From Pseudomonas sp. BGr12 (GTDB taxonomy: Bacteria > Pseudomonadota > Gammaproteobacteria > Pseudomonadales > Pseudomonadaceae): a DNA stretch of 64,000 bases. Of the stretch, positions 29,774 through 40,100 are shown one piece after another. The notes below the pieces were generated by a model. It saw only the letters and a program-made list of their open reading frames with translations. It had not been told where the DNA came from and did no database searches. The position numbers and the translations under genes are program-made. Location of the stretch: positions 76,465-140,464 of the forward strand of contig NZ_JALRNF010000010.1 of assembly GCF_030272895.1 (NCBI RefSeq), given 5' to 3'. Each line of letters opens with the position of its first letter. The stretch's first letter is position 1.

Positions 29774-32341
29774 ATGACTCTTATAAGACTTTGTGTGCCT
29801 GTACCGGACAAAGTTATAAGTCTGGTGGCCTTGATGCTACTTCACGCCAGCGTCCAGGCCGAAACGACATCCGCCTCTGCAACTCAGTTCGAGCCGGCCT
29901 TCCTGACCAACGGCAGTGGCCAGGCCATCGACCTGTCACGCTTCAACAACCGTAATGTTGTCGCCGCTGGCACTTACAACGTTGACGTTTTCGTCAACCA
30001 GACCTGGCAGGGGCGTTTCGACCTGCCCTTCAAGGCCGACGCTCAAGACCGCGACGCCCAAGCCTGCTTCGATACTGCAATGCTCGAACGACTGGCCATC
30101 GACGTGCAGCGGCTGAACCGTGAAATCCGGGACCGCCTGGAACCTCAAAGTGCGTGCCTTGCACTGGCACAACTGATCGACGATGCCAGCAGTCGCTTCG
30201 AATTCGCCAGCCAGCGCCTGTTCCTGTCGGTGCCCCAGGCCTCGCTGAAGCGAAACGCGCGCGACACTGTCGATCCCGAGCATTGGGACAGTGGCGTGAC
30301 GGCAGGCTTTCTCGGTTACAACTTCAACCTGTACGGCACGCGCAACCACCAACAAGCGCAAGGCAGCCTGACCCAGGGTTACCTGGGACTCAACAGCGGC
30401 CTGAATGTCGGCCAATGGCGCTTGCGCCACGATGGCGCCTTGACCTGGAACAATCAGGGTCAGCAGCACTACCAGAGCCTCGCCAGCTACGCCCAGCGCG
30501 ACATCACCCCCTGGACCTCGCAACTGACCCTGGGCGAAGCCTACACCTCTGGCGAGCTGTTCGACGCGGTCAGCTTTACCGGGCTGCGCCTGGCCAGTGA
30601 TGAGCGCATGCTGCCCAATTCATTGCGTGGCTTTGCCCCGGTGGTCCGCGGCATCGCCAGCAGCAACGCGCGGGTCATAGTGCGCCAGCGCGGCGTGATC
30701 CTGCATGAAACCACGGTGGCACCGGGCGCCTTCGAGATTGACGACCTGTATTCCACGGGCTACGGCGGCGACCTGGACGTCACGGTCATCGAAGCCGACG
30801 GCCGCGAACACGGCTTCTCCGTGCCATACGCCGCCGTGCCCTTGTCGCTGCGCCCCGGTGTCAGCCGCTACAGCGCCACGCTGGGCACCTTGCGCAACCC
30901 GCAACTGGACAGCGACCCTGTATTTGTCGAGGGCACCTGGCAATACGGCCTGAGCAACATGGTCACTGCCTACAGCGGCATGAACCTGGCTTCAGGCTAT
31001 GGCTCGGGCCTGTTGGGTGGCGCCCTGAACACTGAACTGGGTGCGTTTGGCGCCGACATTACCCAGGCCAGAACCCACCTCCAGGGCCAGGGCAGCGTCC
31101 AGGGCCAGAGCCTGCGCCTCAGCTATGCAAAGACGCTTGCCGAAACCGACACCCAGATCGCCCTGGCCACGTACCGCTATTCAACCAGTGGCTTTTTTGG
31201 CCTGGAAGACGCCCACCTGCAGCGCCAGTATCAACGCGCGCATGGCGACAGCAGGAGCTTTCTGCGCCAGCGTAACCGCACGACCCTGGCCCTGGGGCAA
31301 CCGCTCGCCGACGACTACGGTCAATTGCACCTCAGCGCCTCGGCGGCCACTTACTGGAACCGCTCCGGCGGCGACCTGAGTTACACCCTGGGCTACAGCA
31401 ACCGCTACAAGACCCTGGGCTACAGCCTCAATGCCAGCCGAGAACGCAGCCAGTCAGGCCGCAGTGACAACACCCTGTACCTGAGCCTGTCCCTGCCATT
31501 GGGTGGCGAACGTTTGCAGAGCCTCAGCGCCAGCGCTTCGCGGGACAATCATGGGCGTACCCACGGGCAAACCACCCTGACCGGTACTGCCAGCGCTGAT
31601 CACAGCCTGAGCTATGGCATCACCACCAGCCACGACCGCGCCGACGACCAGCGCAACAGTACAGTCAGCACCAATACCCTCTACCGCGGTTCGAATGCCG
31701 AACTCAGTGCTTCTCTGAGTCGTGGCAGCAACACCTCGCAAGCCTCTGTCGGTGTACGCGGTGCCGTGGTCGCCCACCCCGGCGGGGTAACCCTGGCCCA
31801 GCCCTTGTCGGACACCTTCGCCATCGTCAAGGCCGAACATGCCCAAGGAGCTCACGTGTCCAGCAGCACCGCACTCAAGCTGGACAGCCGTGGCTATGCC
31901 GTGGTGCCGAATCTGACGCCCTACCGCCGCAATACGGTCAGCCTGGACCCCAAGGGGCTATCAACCGACGTCGAGCTGCAGGTCAGCAGCCAGCAGGCAG
32001 TTCCCAGGGCCGGTGCAATCCCGATGCTGGAGTTCAAGACCTCATCGGGGCGCTCCGCGATCATTCACGCCAGGCAACGCAATGCAGCAGCCCTTCCCTT
32101 TGGTGCCAGCGTTGTGGACGAAACCGGCAAAGAGGTCGGTGTCGTTGGCCAGGGTAGCCAGATATTTGCCCGCGGCCTGCAAGCACGCGGCAACCTGCAG
32201 GTCCGCTGGGGGGAAACGTCCGCCACCGCGTGCATGTTTGCCTACACCTTCCCGGCCACCAAAGGTGCCAGCGGAGAGACCCCGCGCCTTTCTGCCACCT
32301 GCGGCACTCCATCACCCGACCAGCCTTTACCGGAAGCATGA
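29774..32341 (+). CDS. Outer-membrane fimbrial usher (FimD/PapC family)
   Basis: 855-residue usher that assembles and exports the fibre. It has a signal peptide (SLVALMLLHASVQA), an N-terminal domain (FEPAFLTNGSGQAIDLSRF...AGTYNVDVFVN), a barrel with plug (DERMLPNSLRGFAPVVRGIA, YGGDLDVTVIEADG) and two C-terminal domains (VVPNLTPYRRNTVSLDPKGL; GNLQVRW). The length is normal. A 100-base gap separates it from the chaperone; its stop is 3 bases from the first adhesin start. Its last codons are partly repeated at 33400-33499. Confidence 0.93.
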   Translation: MTLIRLCVPVPDKVISLVALMLLHASVQAETTSASATQFEPAFLTNGSGQAIDLSRFNNRNVVAAGTYNVDVFVNQTWQGRFDLPFKADAQDRDAQACFDTAMLERLAIDVQRLNREIRDRLEPQSACLALAQLIDDASSRFEFASQRLFLSVPQASLKRNARDTVDPEHWDSGVTAGFLGYNFNLYGTRNHQQAQGSLTQGYLGLNSGLNVGQWRLRHDGALTWNNQGQQHYQSLASYAQRDITPWTSQLTLGEAYTSGELFDAVSFTGLRLASDERMLPNSLRGFAPVVRGIASSNARVIVRQRGVILHETTVAPGAFEIDDLYSTGYGGDLDVTVIEADGREHGFSVPYAAVPLSLRPGVSRYSATLGTLRNPQLDSDPVFVEGTWQYGLSNMVTAYSGMNLASGYGSGLLGGALNTELGAFGADITQARTHLQGQGSVQGQSLRLSYAKTLAETDTQIALATYRYSTSGFFGLEDAHLQRQYQRAHGDSRSFLRQRNRTTLALGQPLADDYGQLHLSASAATYWNRSGGDLSYTLGYSNRYKTLGYSLNASRERSQSGRSDNTLYLSLSLPLGGERLQSLSASASRDNHGRTHGQTTLTGTASADHSLSYGITTSHDRADDQRNSTVSTNTLYRGSNAELSASLSRGSNTSQASVGVRGAVVAHPGGVTLAQPLSDTFAIVKAEHAQGAHVSSSTALKLDSRGYAVVPNLTPYRRNTVSLDPKGLSTDVELQVSSQQAVPRAGAIPMLEFKTSSGRSAIIHARQRNAAALPFGASVVDETGKEVGVVGQGSQIFARGLQARGNLQVRWGETSATACMFAYTFPATKGASGETPRLSATCGTPSPDQPLPEA

Positions 32342-32344
32342 GCC

Positions 32345-33394
32345 ATGATCTTTCCATCTGCCTTGCCTGATTTTTTTGCAACGACAGCAGCAAGCAAGTC
32401 AAGGTCCCACCTGGCGGCGTGGGCGCTGCTGCTGGGTTCGCTCTCCAGTCAGGCGCTTGCGGACGAACGCACCAGCTGCCAGTTCATCAATGGGACAGGG
32501 CCGCAAATCTTGACCATCGACCTTCCGCAAAGGCTGGTGTTCGACAGGAACCTCCCTGACGGATACATATTCGAGCATCTATCAGCGAGCGGTCCTACAG
32601 TCAGCATTCGTTGCTCGGCAGGCTGGCGACTCACCCACGGCTTCAATAGCTCGATGAGCTTGCACTCTGGCTTTGTCTATCGAACTACAGTTCCTGGTAT
32701 TGGCGTTCGGGTACAAGTCCTCAGCGTCGCGAGACACGATTATCTGCATTGGCCACGCCATTCCGAAATCTCGCAAAACACCGGAAGCCAGCATGAGACC
32801 CCGAGGTTTTTTCTGACCCTGGAAAAAATCGGACCTATCACACCCGGCACACTGAGGTTGCCGGTTGAACTAGGACATGTCACAGCCGGCGCACTGACCA
32901 CTGAGTCTTTGCGGCTAGCCAATTCACAAATTGAGGTAGTGGAAAACATTCCCACCTGCTCCGTCGATGCTGGATCGAAACTGATCCCGGTGTTCCTGGG
33001 CGATCATCCGCGGGCAAGCTTCAATGGAGTCAATTTCACCACCCCGGCAATGCCCTTCTCCATCGCCCTCAATTGCAGTGGAGGAGGACCCGGTAGCAGC
33101 CGAAACGTACGGTTCACCATCACCGACTTCCACTATCCCGAGAACCGTACCCAAGCCCTGCGCCTGGCACCCAACGCCGGCGCCGCAGGTGTTGGCGTTC
33201 GCATTCGGCATCACCTCAATGGTGCCACTTCGACCGTTGCCATGGGCAGTTCACTCGCGGCCGGGACCGTCTACCCTGGCGTGCCACGCTTTGCAATCAA
33301 TCTGAGCGCCCAGTACATCCAGCAGGTCCCCCCCTCACAGATTCGAGAAGGGCTGGCACCGGCCCGGGCCAGGTTCAACATCACCTACAACTGA
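32345..33394 (+). CDS. Fimbrial tip adhesin-like protein 1
   Basis: 349 residues. An N-terminal hydrophobic export signal ends near ALADE. A unique N-terminal domain (about 45-185) is followed by a pilin-type C-terminal domain (about 200-349) with cysteines at IPTCSVDAG and IALNCSGGG and the ending RARFNITYN. This two-domain layout is typical of tip adhesins. It is a close paralogue of the next gene: C-terminal halves are nearly identical, N-terminal (putative receptor-binding) halves are diverged. Confidence 0.75.
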   Translation: MIFPSALPDFFATTAASKSRSHLAAWALLLGSLSSQALADERTSCQFINGTGPQILTIDLPQRLVFDRNLPDGYIFEHLSASGPTVSIRCSAGWRLTHGFNSSMSLHSGFVYRTTVPGIGVRVQVLSVARHDYLHWPRHSEISQNTGSQHETPRFFLTLEKIGPITPGTLRLPVELGHVTAGALTTESLRLANSQIEVVENIPTCSVDAGSKLIPVFLGDHPRASFNGVNFTTPAMPFSIALNCSGGGPGSSRNVRFTITDFHYPENRTQALRLAPNAGAAGVGVRIRHHLNGATSTVAMGSSLAAGTVYPGVPRFAINLSAQYIQQVPPSQIREGLAPARARFNITYN

Positions 33395-33399
33395 CGATT

Positions 33400-33499
33400 A
33401 ACCTGCATGCCACCGGGGGAAAGGCCCACCACTGCATGCGCGCTTGCTTACACCTGTGGCACTCCATCACCCGACCAGCCTGTAGCGGAAGCACGATCC
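33400..33499 (+). pseudogene. Remnant of usher 3' end between the two adhesins
   Basis: This stretch aligns with usher positions from about 32192 to the first adhesin start. AACCTGCA, GGGGGAAA, the codons for TAC..AYT and then TGTGGCACTCCATCACCCGA are shared. About 50 bases are deleted inside. It is the junction scar of a tandem duplication that copied the usher end plus adhesin. Confidence 0.75.
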
Positions 33500-34546
33500 A
33501 TGATTTTTCCAATTGCCTTGCCTGATTTTTTTGCAACGATAGCTACAAGCAAGTCAAGGTCCCACCTGGCGGCGTCGGCCCTGCTGCTGGGTGCGCTTTC
33601 CAATCAGGCGCTTGCGGACGGGCGTACCGGTTGCCGGTACGTCAATGGGTCTGGCCCGCAAACCTTCTACTTCAACCTTCCGCAGAGGCTGGTGGTCAAC
33701 AACGACCTCCCTGTAGACCACGTTCTGTTTGAGCAGCGCGTGAGCGGCAGTCGAATCAGCCTGAATTGTTCGAGAGGCTGGCTATACACCCACGGCTTCA
33801 GCAGCCCGATGACCTATTACTCTGGCGATACCTATGAAACCTCAGTGTCCGGTATTGGCGTTCGGCTACACGCCGGCGATGGGCATAATCTATATTTGCG
33901 CTGGCCTCGCCATTCCGTAGCCTGGCCGACAGGCGGAACGAGGTCTCATACACCGCAATTTACGCTGTCCCTGATTAAAACCGGACACATCACACCCGGT
34001 ACACTGCGCATGCCGGTTGAACTAGGGCACCTCACGGCCGCATCACTGACCCCGAGCACATTGCGACTAACCAATCCGCAAATAGAGGTAGTGGAAACCA
34101 ACCCCACCTGTTCCGTCGATGCCGGCTCGAAACTGATCCCGGTATTTCTGGGCAATCATCCGCGGGCAATCTTCAATGGGGTCAATTTCACCACCCCGGC
34201 AGTACCCTTCTCCATCGTTCTCAATTGCAACGGAGGAGCGCCCGGTGGCAGCCGGTACGTACGGTTCGCCATCACCGACGCCCACCACCCCGACAACCGT
34301 ACCCAGGCCCTGCGCCTGGCACCTGGAGCAGGCGCCGCAGGTGTTGGCATTCGCATTCAACACCGCCTCAATGGTGCCACTTCGACCATTGCCCTGGGCA
34401 GTTCACTCGCGGCCGGGACCGTCTACCCTGGCGTGTCACGCCATGAAATCCAGCTGAGCGCCCAGTACATCCAGCAGGTCCCCTCCTCACAGATTCGCGA
34501 AGGACCGGCGCCGGCCCGGGCCTGGTTCACCATCACCTACAACTGA
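33500..34546 (+). CDS. Fimbrial tip adhesin-like protein 2
   Basis: 348 residues, paralogue of the preceding gene. The same signal region (MIFPIALPDFFATIATSKSR) and C-terminal pilin domain (NPTCSVDAG, IVLNCNGGA, ARAWFTITYN) are present. The N-terminal domain is diverged (for example YFNLPQRLVVNNDLPVDHV against LTIDLPQRLVFDRNLPDGY). Start set at ATG 33500 by alignment; upstream in-frame sequence is the usher remnant. Last gene of the fimbrial cluster. Confidence 0.75.
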   Translation: MIFPIALPDFFATIATSKSRSHLAASALLLGALSNQALADGRTGCRYVNGSGPQTFYFNLPQRLVVNNDLPVDHVLFEQRVSGSRISLNCSRGWLYTHGFSSPMTYYSGDTYETSVSGIGVRLHAGDGHNLYLRWPRHSVAWPTGGTRSHTPQFTLSLIKTGHITPGTLRMPVELGHLTAASLTPSTLRLTNPQIEVVETNPTCSVDAGSKLIPVFLGNHPRAIFNGVNFTTPAVPFSIVLNCNGGAPGGSRYVRFAITDAHHPDNRTQALRLAPGAGAAGVGIRIQHRLNGATSTIALGSSLAAGTVYPGVSRHEIQLSAQYIQQVPSSQIREGPAPARAWFTITYN

Positions 34547-34554
34547 CGACGGCG

Positions 34555-34583
34555 CAAAAAAAAAGCCAGGCAATAGCCTGGCT
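34555..34583 (-). terminator. Rho-independent terminator of dnaX-ybaB
   Basis: On the minus strand the stem AGCCAGGC / GCCTGGCT with loop TATT is followed by a run of nine T. It begins 19 bases after the ybaB stop and closes the dnaX-ybaB unit before the fimbrial genes. It may also act weakly on the plus strand after adhesin 2. Confidence 0.9.
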
Positions 34584-34601
34584 TATTCACTTGCGAGCAC
34601 T

Positions 34602-34928
34602 TTAGAAGGGCATCTTGAAACCTGGTGGCAACTGCATGCCGGCCGTCATGCTGCCCATCTTGTCCTGGCTGTTCTGCTCGACCTTGCGCACGGCATCGTT
34701 GACGGCGGCGGCGATCAGGTCTTCCAGGACTTCCTTGTCTTCCTGCATCAGGCTGTCGTCCAGGCTGATGCGCTTGACGTCGTGACGACCGGTCATCACC
34801 ACGCTGACCAGGCCAGCGCCCGATTGGCCGGTCACTTCGGCGTTGGCCAGTTCTTCCTGCATCTTGGCCATTTTTTCCTGCATCTGCTGGGCCTGCTTCA
34901 TCAGGCCGGCCATGCCACCTTTCATCAT
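34602..34928 (-). CDS. ybaB: YbaB/EbfC nucleoid-associated protein
   Basis: 108-residue DNA-binding protein forming dimers on the nucleoid. A methionine- and glutamine-rich N-terminal helix ([20 protein letters not shown]) is followed by the core [19 protein letters not shown] and the tail [11 protein letters not shown]. Start at ATG 34928 (MMKGGMAG). It lies downstream of dnaX as usual, but recR is no longer next to it. Confidence 0.93.
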   Translation of the reverse strand: MMKGGMAGLMKQAQQMQEKMAKMQEELANAEVTGQSGAGLVSVVMTGRHDVKRISLDDSLMQEDKEVLEDLIAAAVNDAVRKVEQNSQDKMGSMTAGMQLPPGFKMPF

Positions 34929-34997
34929 GGGGATCACCTCAACTATAGCGTTACGGAATGCGGCGCGGGTCTGGGCCGGGCCGCTTGTGTCATTCGG

Positions 34998-37019
34998 TCA
35001 TTCGCCCTGGGCAACCGGGGCGTCCACAGGTTCAATCGTATCCTGCCGGACCATGGCGCCAAACTGCTGAATCATCTGCTGGATGAGCGGATCGGCGTGA
35101 ATCGATGCCTCGGCCTCGCCCTGGCGCTCGGCACGCTTGCGGGCCGCCGCCTGGGCCGGGGTTTCCTGCTCCGGGCGAATCAGCTCGATGGACAACCTGA
35201 GTGTGCGCCCGAAGTGCTGGTTCAGGGCCTCGTTCAGGCGCCGCTGCTGGGTGGCGTTGAACAGGGCGCTGTGGGCCGGGTCCAGGTGCAGCAGCCAGTC
35301 ATCGCCCTGCGCAGCCATCAGCGTACAGTTGGCGGCGATACTGCCGGTCATCCCGGAAATCGGCAACTGCGGGAATAATTCCAGCCATTGCAAGGCCAGG
35401 CCGGTGGCCGGCTGGGCGGCCGGCAACGGCTCGGGTTCGGCGACCGGCGCAGCCTCGTGCACATGCTCGATGGCCAGTTCATCCAGATAACTGTAGCTGG
35501 CCGGATCCATGTCCGGCTCGTAATAGTCTTCATCCAGCGGCGGTTCGTCGTCACGGTCCATGCCCGCCGGGCTGTAACCCATATCGTCGTGCGGCGGCTC
35601 GACCTGGCGAACACTGGCCTGGACTTGCGCCGGTGCCGGTTGCGGCGCCTCAGGTTCAGGTTCAGGCTCAGGCTCAGGCTCGACAACAGGCGGCGCCTCG
35701 ACAGGATCGTTCCAGGGCAGATCGACAACCGGCTCGGGCGCTTGCGGCGCCACCTCGACCGGCTCAGGTTCGGCAACGTCTTGCGCGACAGGAGCGGTCG
35801 GGGCAGGTGCAGCCACCGGCGCAGCGATCACCGCTGGCGCAGCCGGGCTGGCTGCTGCCACCTTGCTCGCAGAATCAGCTGTGGCCTGGCTGATCCCCAC
35901 CGGCTTTAGTACCGGCGTCGGTGCGTCAGTGGTATCAGCGGGACGGAACGCCAGCATGCGCAACAGGACCATCTCGAAACCACCACGAGGATCCGGCGCC
36001 AGCGGCAGGTCGCGACGACCGATCAGGCCCATCTGGTAATAGAACTGTACGTCTTCGGCCGGCAGCGCCTGGGCCAGGGCCAGTACCCGCTCACGGTCGC
36101 CCTGGCCGTTGTCGACCGCCTCGGGCAAGGCCTGGGCGATGGCCACGCGGTGCAGCACGTTGAGCATCTCGGCCAGCACGCCGTTCCAGTCCGGCCCCTG
36201 CTCGGCCAGTTGCCGCACCGCCTCGAGCAAGCTTCGGGCATCGCCTTCGAGCAAGGCCTGCAACACGCCATAGACCTGGCCGTGATCGAGCGTACCGAGC
36301 ATGGCCCGTACATCCGCAGCCAGCACCTTGCCCTCACCGAAGGCAATGGCCTGGTCGGTCAGGCTCATGGCATCACGCATGGAGCCGTCGGCGGCGCGGC
36401 CCAGCAACCACAGGGCATCGTCTTCGAACGGAACGTTCTCGGCCGCCAGCACATGGCTCAGGTGCTCGACCACCCGCTCGGGGGTCATGTTCTTCAGGGA
36501 GAACTGCAGGCAGCGCGACAGGATCGTGGCCGGCAGCTTTTGCGGGTCAGTGGTGGCCAGGATGAACTTGACGTAGGGCGGCGGCTCTTCCAGCGTCTTG
36601 AGCAAGGCGTTGAACGAGTGGCTGGAGAGCATGTGCACTTCGTCGATCAGGTAGACCTTGAAGCGCCCGCGGCTTGGTGCGTACTGCACGTTATCGAGCA
36701 GTTCGCGAGTGTCCTCGACCTTGGTGCGACTGGCGGCGTCGATCTCGATCAGGTCGACGAAACGGCCCTCGTCGATCTCCCGGCACACCGAACAGGTGCC
36801 ACAGGGGGTAGAGGTGATACCGGTCTCGCAGTTCAGGCACTTGGCGATGATCCGCGCAATGGTGGTCTTGCCCACGCCGCGGGTACCGGTGAACAGGTAG
36901 GCATGGTGCAGGCGCTGATTATCCAGCGCATTGATCAGAGCCTTGAGCACATGGGTCTGGCCGACCATTTCGCGGAACGAGCGCGGACGCCATTTACGTG
37001 CAAGAACCTGATAACTCAT
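34998..37019 (-). CDS. dnaX: DNA polymerase III subunit gamma/tau
   Basis: 673-residue clamp-loader ATPase. Walker A GTRGVGKTTIA, zinc cysteines CLNCE...CGTCSVC, Walker B-type VYLIDEVHML and the sensor region LATTDPQKLPATILSRCLQF are present. The middle is a long Pro/Ala/Glu-rich linker (about 390-530, repeated EPEPEPEPE), then the tau C-terminal domain. I saw no E. coli-type A-AAA-AAG slippery site in the coding strand. Confidence 0.96.
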   Translation of the reverse strand: MSYQVLARKWRPRSFREMVGQTHVLKALINALDNQRLHHAYLFTGTRGVGKTTIARIIAKCLNCETGITSTPCGTCSVCREIDEGRFVDLIEIDAASRTKVEDTRELLDNVQYAPSRGRFKVYLIDEVHMLSSHSFNALLKTLEEPPPYVKFILATTDPQKLPATILSRCLQFSLKNMTPERVVEHLSHVLAAENVPFEDDALWLLGRAADGSMRDAMSLTDQAIAFGEGKVLAADVRAMLGTLDHGQVYGVLQALLEGDARSLLEAVRQLAEQGPDWNGVLAEMLNVLHRVAIAQALPEAVDNGQGDRERVLALAQALPAEDVQFYYQMGLIGRRDLPLAPDPRGGFEMVLLRMLAFRPADTTDAPTPVLKPVGISQATADSASKVAAASPAAPAVIAAPVAAPAPTAPVAQDVAEPEPVEVAPQAPEPVVDLPWNDPVEAPPVVEPEPEPEPEPEAPQPAPAQVQASVRQVEPPHDDMGYSPAGMDRDDEPPLDEDYYEPDMDPASYSYLDELAIEHVHEAAPVAEPEPLPAAQPATGLALQWLELFPQLPISGMTGSIAANCTLMAAQGDDWLLHLDPAHSALFNATQQRRLNEALNQHFGRTLRLSIELIRPEQETPAQAAARKRAERQGEAEASIHADPLIQQMIQQFGAMVRQDTIEPVDAPVAQGE

Positions 37020-37166
37020 CGAAAACCGTCGCGACTGGCAAGCTGAAGACCGCTAATCGTAGCGGAGCGGGGGCAAAATTGCATCTGCCGATCTTTGCCC
37101 GGACGCTGGAACATACCGGCTCCGGGGATCAGGGAGGACGCCAGCCTCCCCTGCCCCCTTCACGAA

Positions 37167-40100
37167 TCAGCCATCACCCCGCGCCGCCGTCGATGGCTCG
37201 ACCGGCAGCCCCATTGCCTCGCGCGTCAACTGCATCATCAAGGCATCTTCGTCCAGCGCCTGCTGGATGTGCCGCGCATTGGCGCGACGCTCACGCTCGG
37301 CCGCGGGCAAGGCCACCTCGCGCAAGCGCTGCAGTTCCTCACGCTCGGCGAAGCGGGCTTCCAGCGCATGCCAGGCATCGGCATGGCGCAAACGCAAGTA
37401 CTGCCCCCACACACCTTGATGGGCGAGAAAATGTGCCAGTTCGGCCGGCTGCCCCTCACGGACATACTCCTCGGCTTCGGCGATGTGCTCCTGGGTAATG
37501 CCCAAGTCGCCAAAGTCCGTGGTCTGTCTGTAGCCAGGAAGCCCGAGCCGTTCGTGCAGTGCCTGGCGAAACGCCAGCTGGACGTCCTCCTGGAGGGCCC
37601 ACCACTCGGGCTGCGACTGGATGAGTGCCGTCAGATAGCGTTCCAGGCGACTCAGGTTGAACTGCGAACGGGCGAACCCGATCAGTCGCTCGGGTGTTTG
37701 CGTCTGCAGGCTGTCGACCAGGGCCCGGTAGCCCTGGGTGCGCATTTCCAGGGCACTGAATACCCACAAAGGTTCTCTGCCCAGCATTTGCGGGTCCTCG
37801 ACGAACAGGAACAAGTCATGCCCCAGGTCGCTGTCTACGGCCACCTCAAGCACGGCCTGCACCCGTTCACGCAGTTCCTCGCGCAGCCCACGGGCTTCGG
37901 CCATGCCGGCAAGCCGCTCAAGCAGGGTCAGCAACGGCTGGGCGCGGGGCTCGCGCTGCAGTACCCGCCAATAGTTGGAGAGTTGCTGATAAATCTCCCG
38001 AGGCGCAGCCCAGTACTGCTCGCCCGAATAGCGAAGCAGTGGGATCGACGCGGGCCTGGCAAGGCCCTGGCGAGCCAGCAGGCGGCGCTGCTGGGCTTCG
38101 GGCAACGGGTTGCCCTCCAGATGCACTCGTCGCAAAAAGCCCCGGGGCTCTTCGAAAAATTGCTCAGGCAGGTGACTGATGCGATTGTCACGCAGATCGA
38201 GCGCCTCAAGCGCTGCCTGGTCCCAGAACCCCACCGGCAGTTGTTCGATTCCGGTATTGCGCAATTGCATGACACGCAGGTGGGTCATACGGCTGAGGTC
38301 GGGGGCCTGGCTCAGTGGATTGCCCGTCAGGTCCAGCGTCTCCAGCCCCCACATGTTCGCCATGCGCCTGGCACCCGCTTCATCCAGGGTAATGCGGTTG
38401 CCGCGCAGGCGCAGGTGGCGCAGCGTCAGGCGCCGTTCGAGACCATCCGGCACGCGGGTCAAGGCATTGCCGGACAGATCGAGAAAACGCAAGCGGCCAA
38501 ACTGTTCGAAAAAGCCGGGGGTGATGCTGTTCAACCGCGCGCCGGACAGGTCCAGTTCGACAATATGGCTGAAATCGATCGACTCCAGTGAAGGCAGCGC
38601 CCCCACGTGCAAATCGCCCAGGAACAGCGAATAGCCCAGCCGCTGGCCCAGCGGCGTGTGGATGGCCGTTACCTGGCGCCGCCAGGCACCGAGCAGACGA
38701 TTGGCGAAAAGCTGGCGGCTGTCGGCCTGATAGCGGCTGCCGGGCTGTGCCTGCCAGTGCTGCAGCGTGCCACGCAGGCGCTGCAATTCATCCCGGCGAC
38801 GCTGCAACAGTGCCCGGGCCGCAGCCGGGCGGGCACGGTAAGGCTCTAGAAAGGCAGTAATATCCTCAGCAGAAAAGTCCGGATAGAGCTCCAGTATTTC
38901 TTCTTCAATGGACCGCTGCGCTACCGCCAGCACACCCCGGCCGCTCAATGCATAGCCCAAGCGGCCGTCGGCCAGTCGTTGCAGCGGCGTCCACCAGCGC
39001 TGCCCGGCCTCACCCAGCACCCGCCTGGCCAGGTCCCGCTGCTGGCTGATTTGCACGCCAAGCTGGCGGCGCAGGTCCTGCAGATGTACCTGCGGTGCAA
39101 AGCCGGCCAGCTCACGCGCCAGTTCAAGCAGGTCTCGGGCAGGCGCATCAGGCTGCTGGCTGTCGATATAGCGCCTTCCCCTTCTGATCAGTTCCCGGCT
39201 TTGAGGGACGGCTTGAGTATCGGCGATGTGCAGTTTGAGCGAGGGGGGCCACTGCGGGTCTTCCATCAGCGCATGCAGCAGCAGACGGTCGCAGTCGGCA
39301 TTGGCCATCTGCGGCCAGAAAAACCCTTCGAGGGCGCGATCGAGCCGCGATTCGCGCAACGCCTGACGTGCCTGCCGGGCAAGGCGCATCGGCAGGCGGA
39401 CTTCGCTGTCCATGGCCAGGCGCTCGGTGGCCGTTGCACCCGCTTCGATTTCTTCGGCAATGGCCGGCGCCAACCCAGGGAAATCACGGGTCAGCACCGA
39501 CCTTGCGGCCGGTCGCTCCAGCGTCATGCAATGCTCAAAGAATCCTTGCCAGTTTTCCTGCAGCCACCGCTGCATCTGCTCACCCAGCCTTGCGGCATCC
39601 CCCTCGGCAAGCGCTTCACTCGCCATGGACTGCAACAAGCGCCAGACCAGCACATCGTCAGCTACCTCCGAAGACGTTCGCAACTGCTCGTCCAGGCCTT
39701 GCAGGCGCCTTTGCAAACGCACCCTGGCGAAGGCTTCACGCAATGCACCAGCGGGTGTGCGCTGCTGCAGATGCCATTGACGCAGTTGCGCTTCATCGGT
39801 GCCGCTGATGGCCAGCAACGCGGTGACTTCCTCGTCGCTGAAATCATCGACACTGTGGCCCAGGCGTCGAAACAGGTATTGGCTGCCCTGCCACTGTCGC
39901 GGACTGTCAAAACGACTGCGCCAGGCCCCCTGGCCATTGTGTTCGAGCGCCGGGACCCAGGCGTCGTCACGGACCGGGTGCCGAACGCGCCAGGTCCCGG
40001 CGTCGGCCGTTTGCTCGACACGATAGTAACTACCGTCGATACGAACAAATTGTTGCCCGTCCACCAGGTAGATGCCCTGCCCGGACGGTGTACCTGCCAG

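Noticed and set aside
34998-37019. Programmed frameshift in dnaX to make gamma
   Set aside because: No A-AAA-AAG-type slippery run was seen on the coding strand; a shorter product by another means cannot be judged from sequence.
37132-37150. GGGAGG / CCTCCC hairpin after the first NEL gene as terminator
   Set aside because: Short stem, no T-run; not reported as a terminator.
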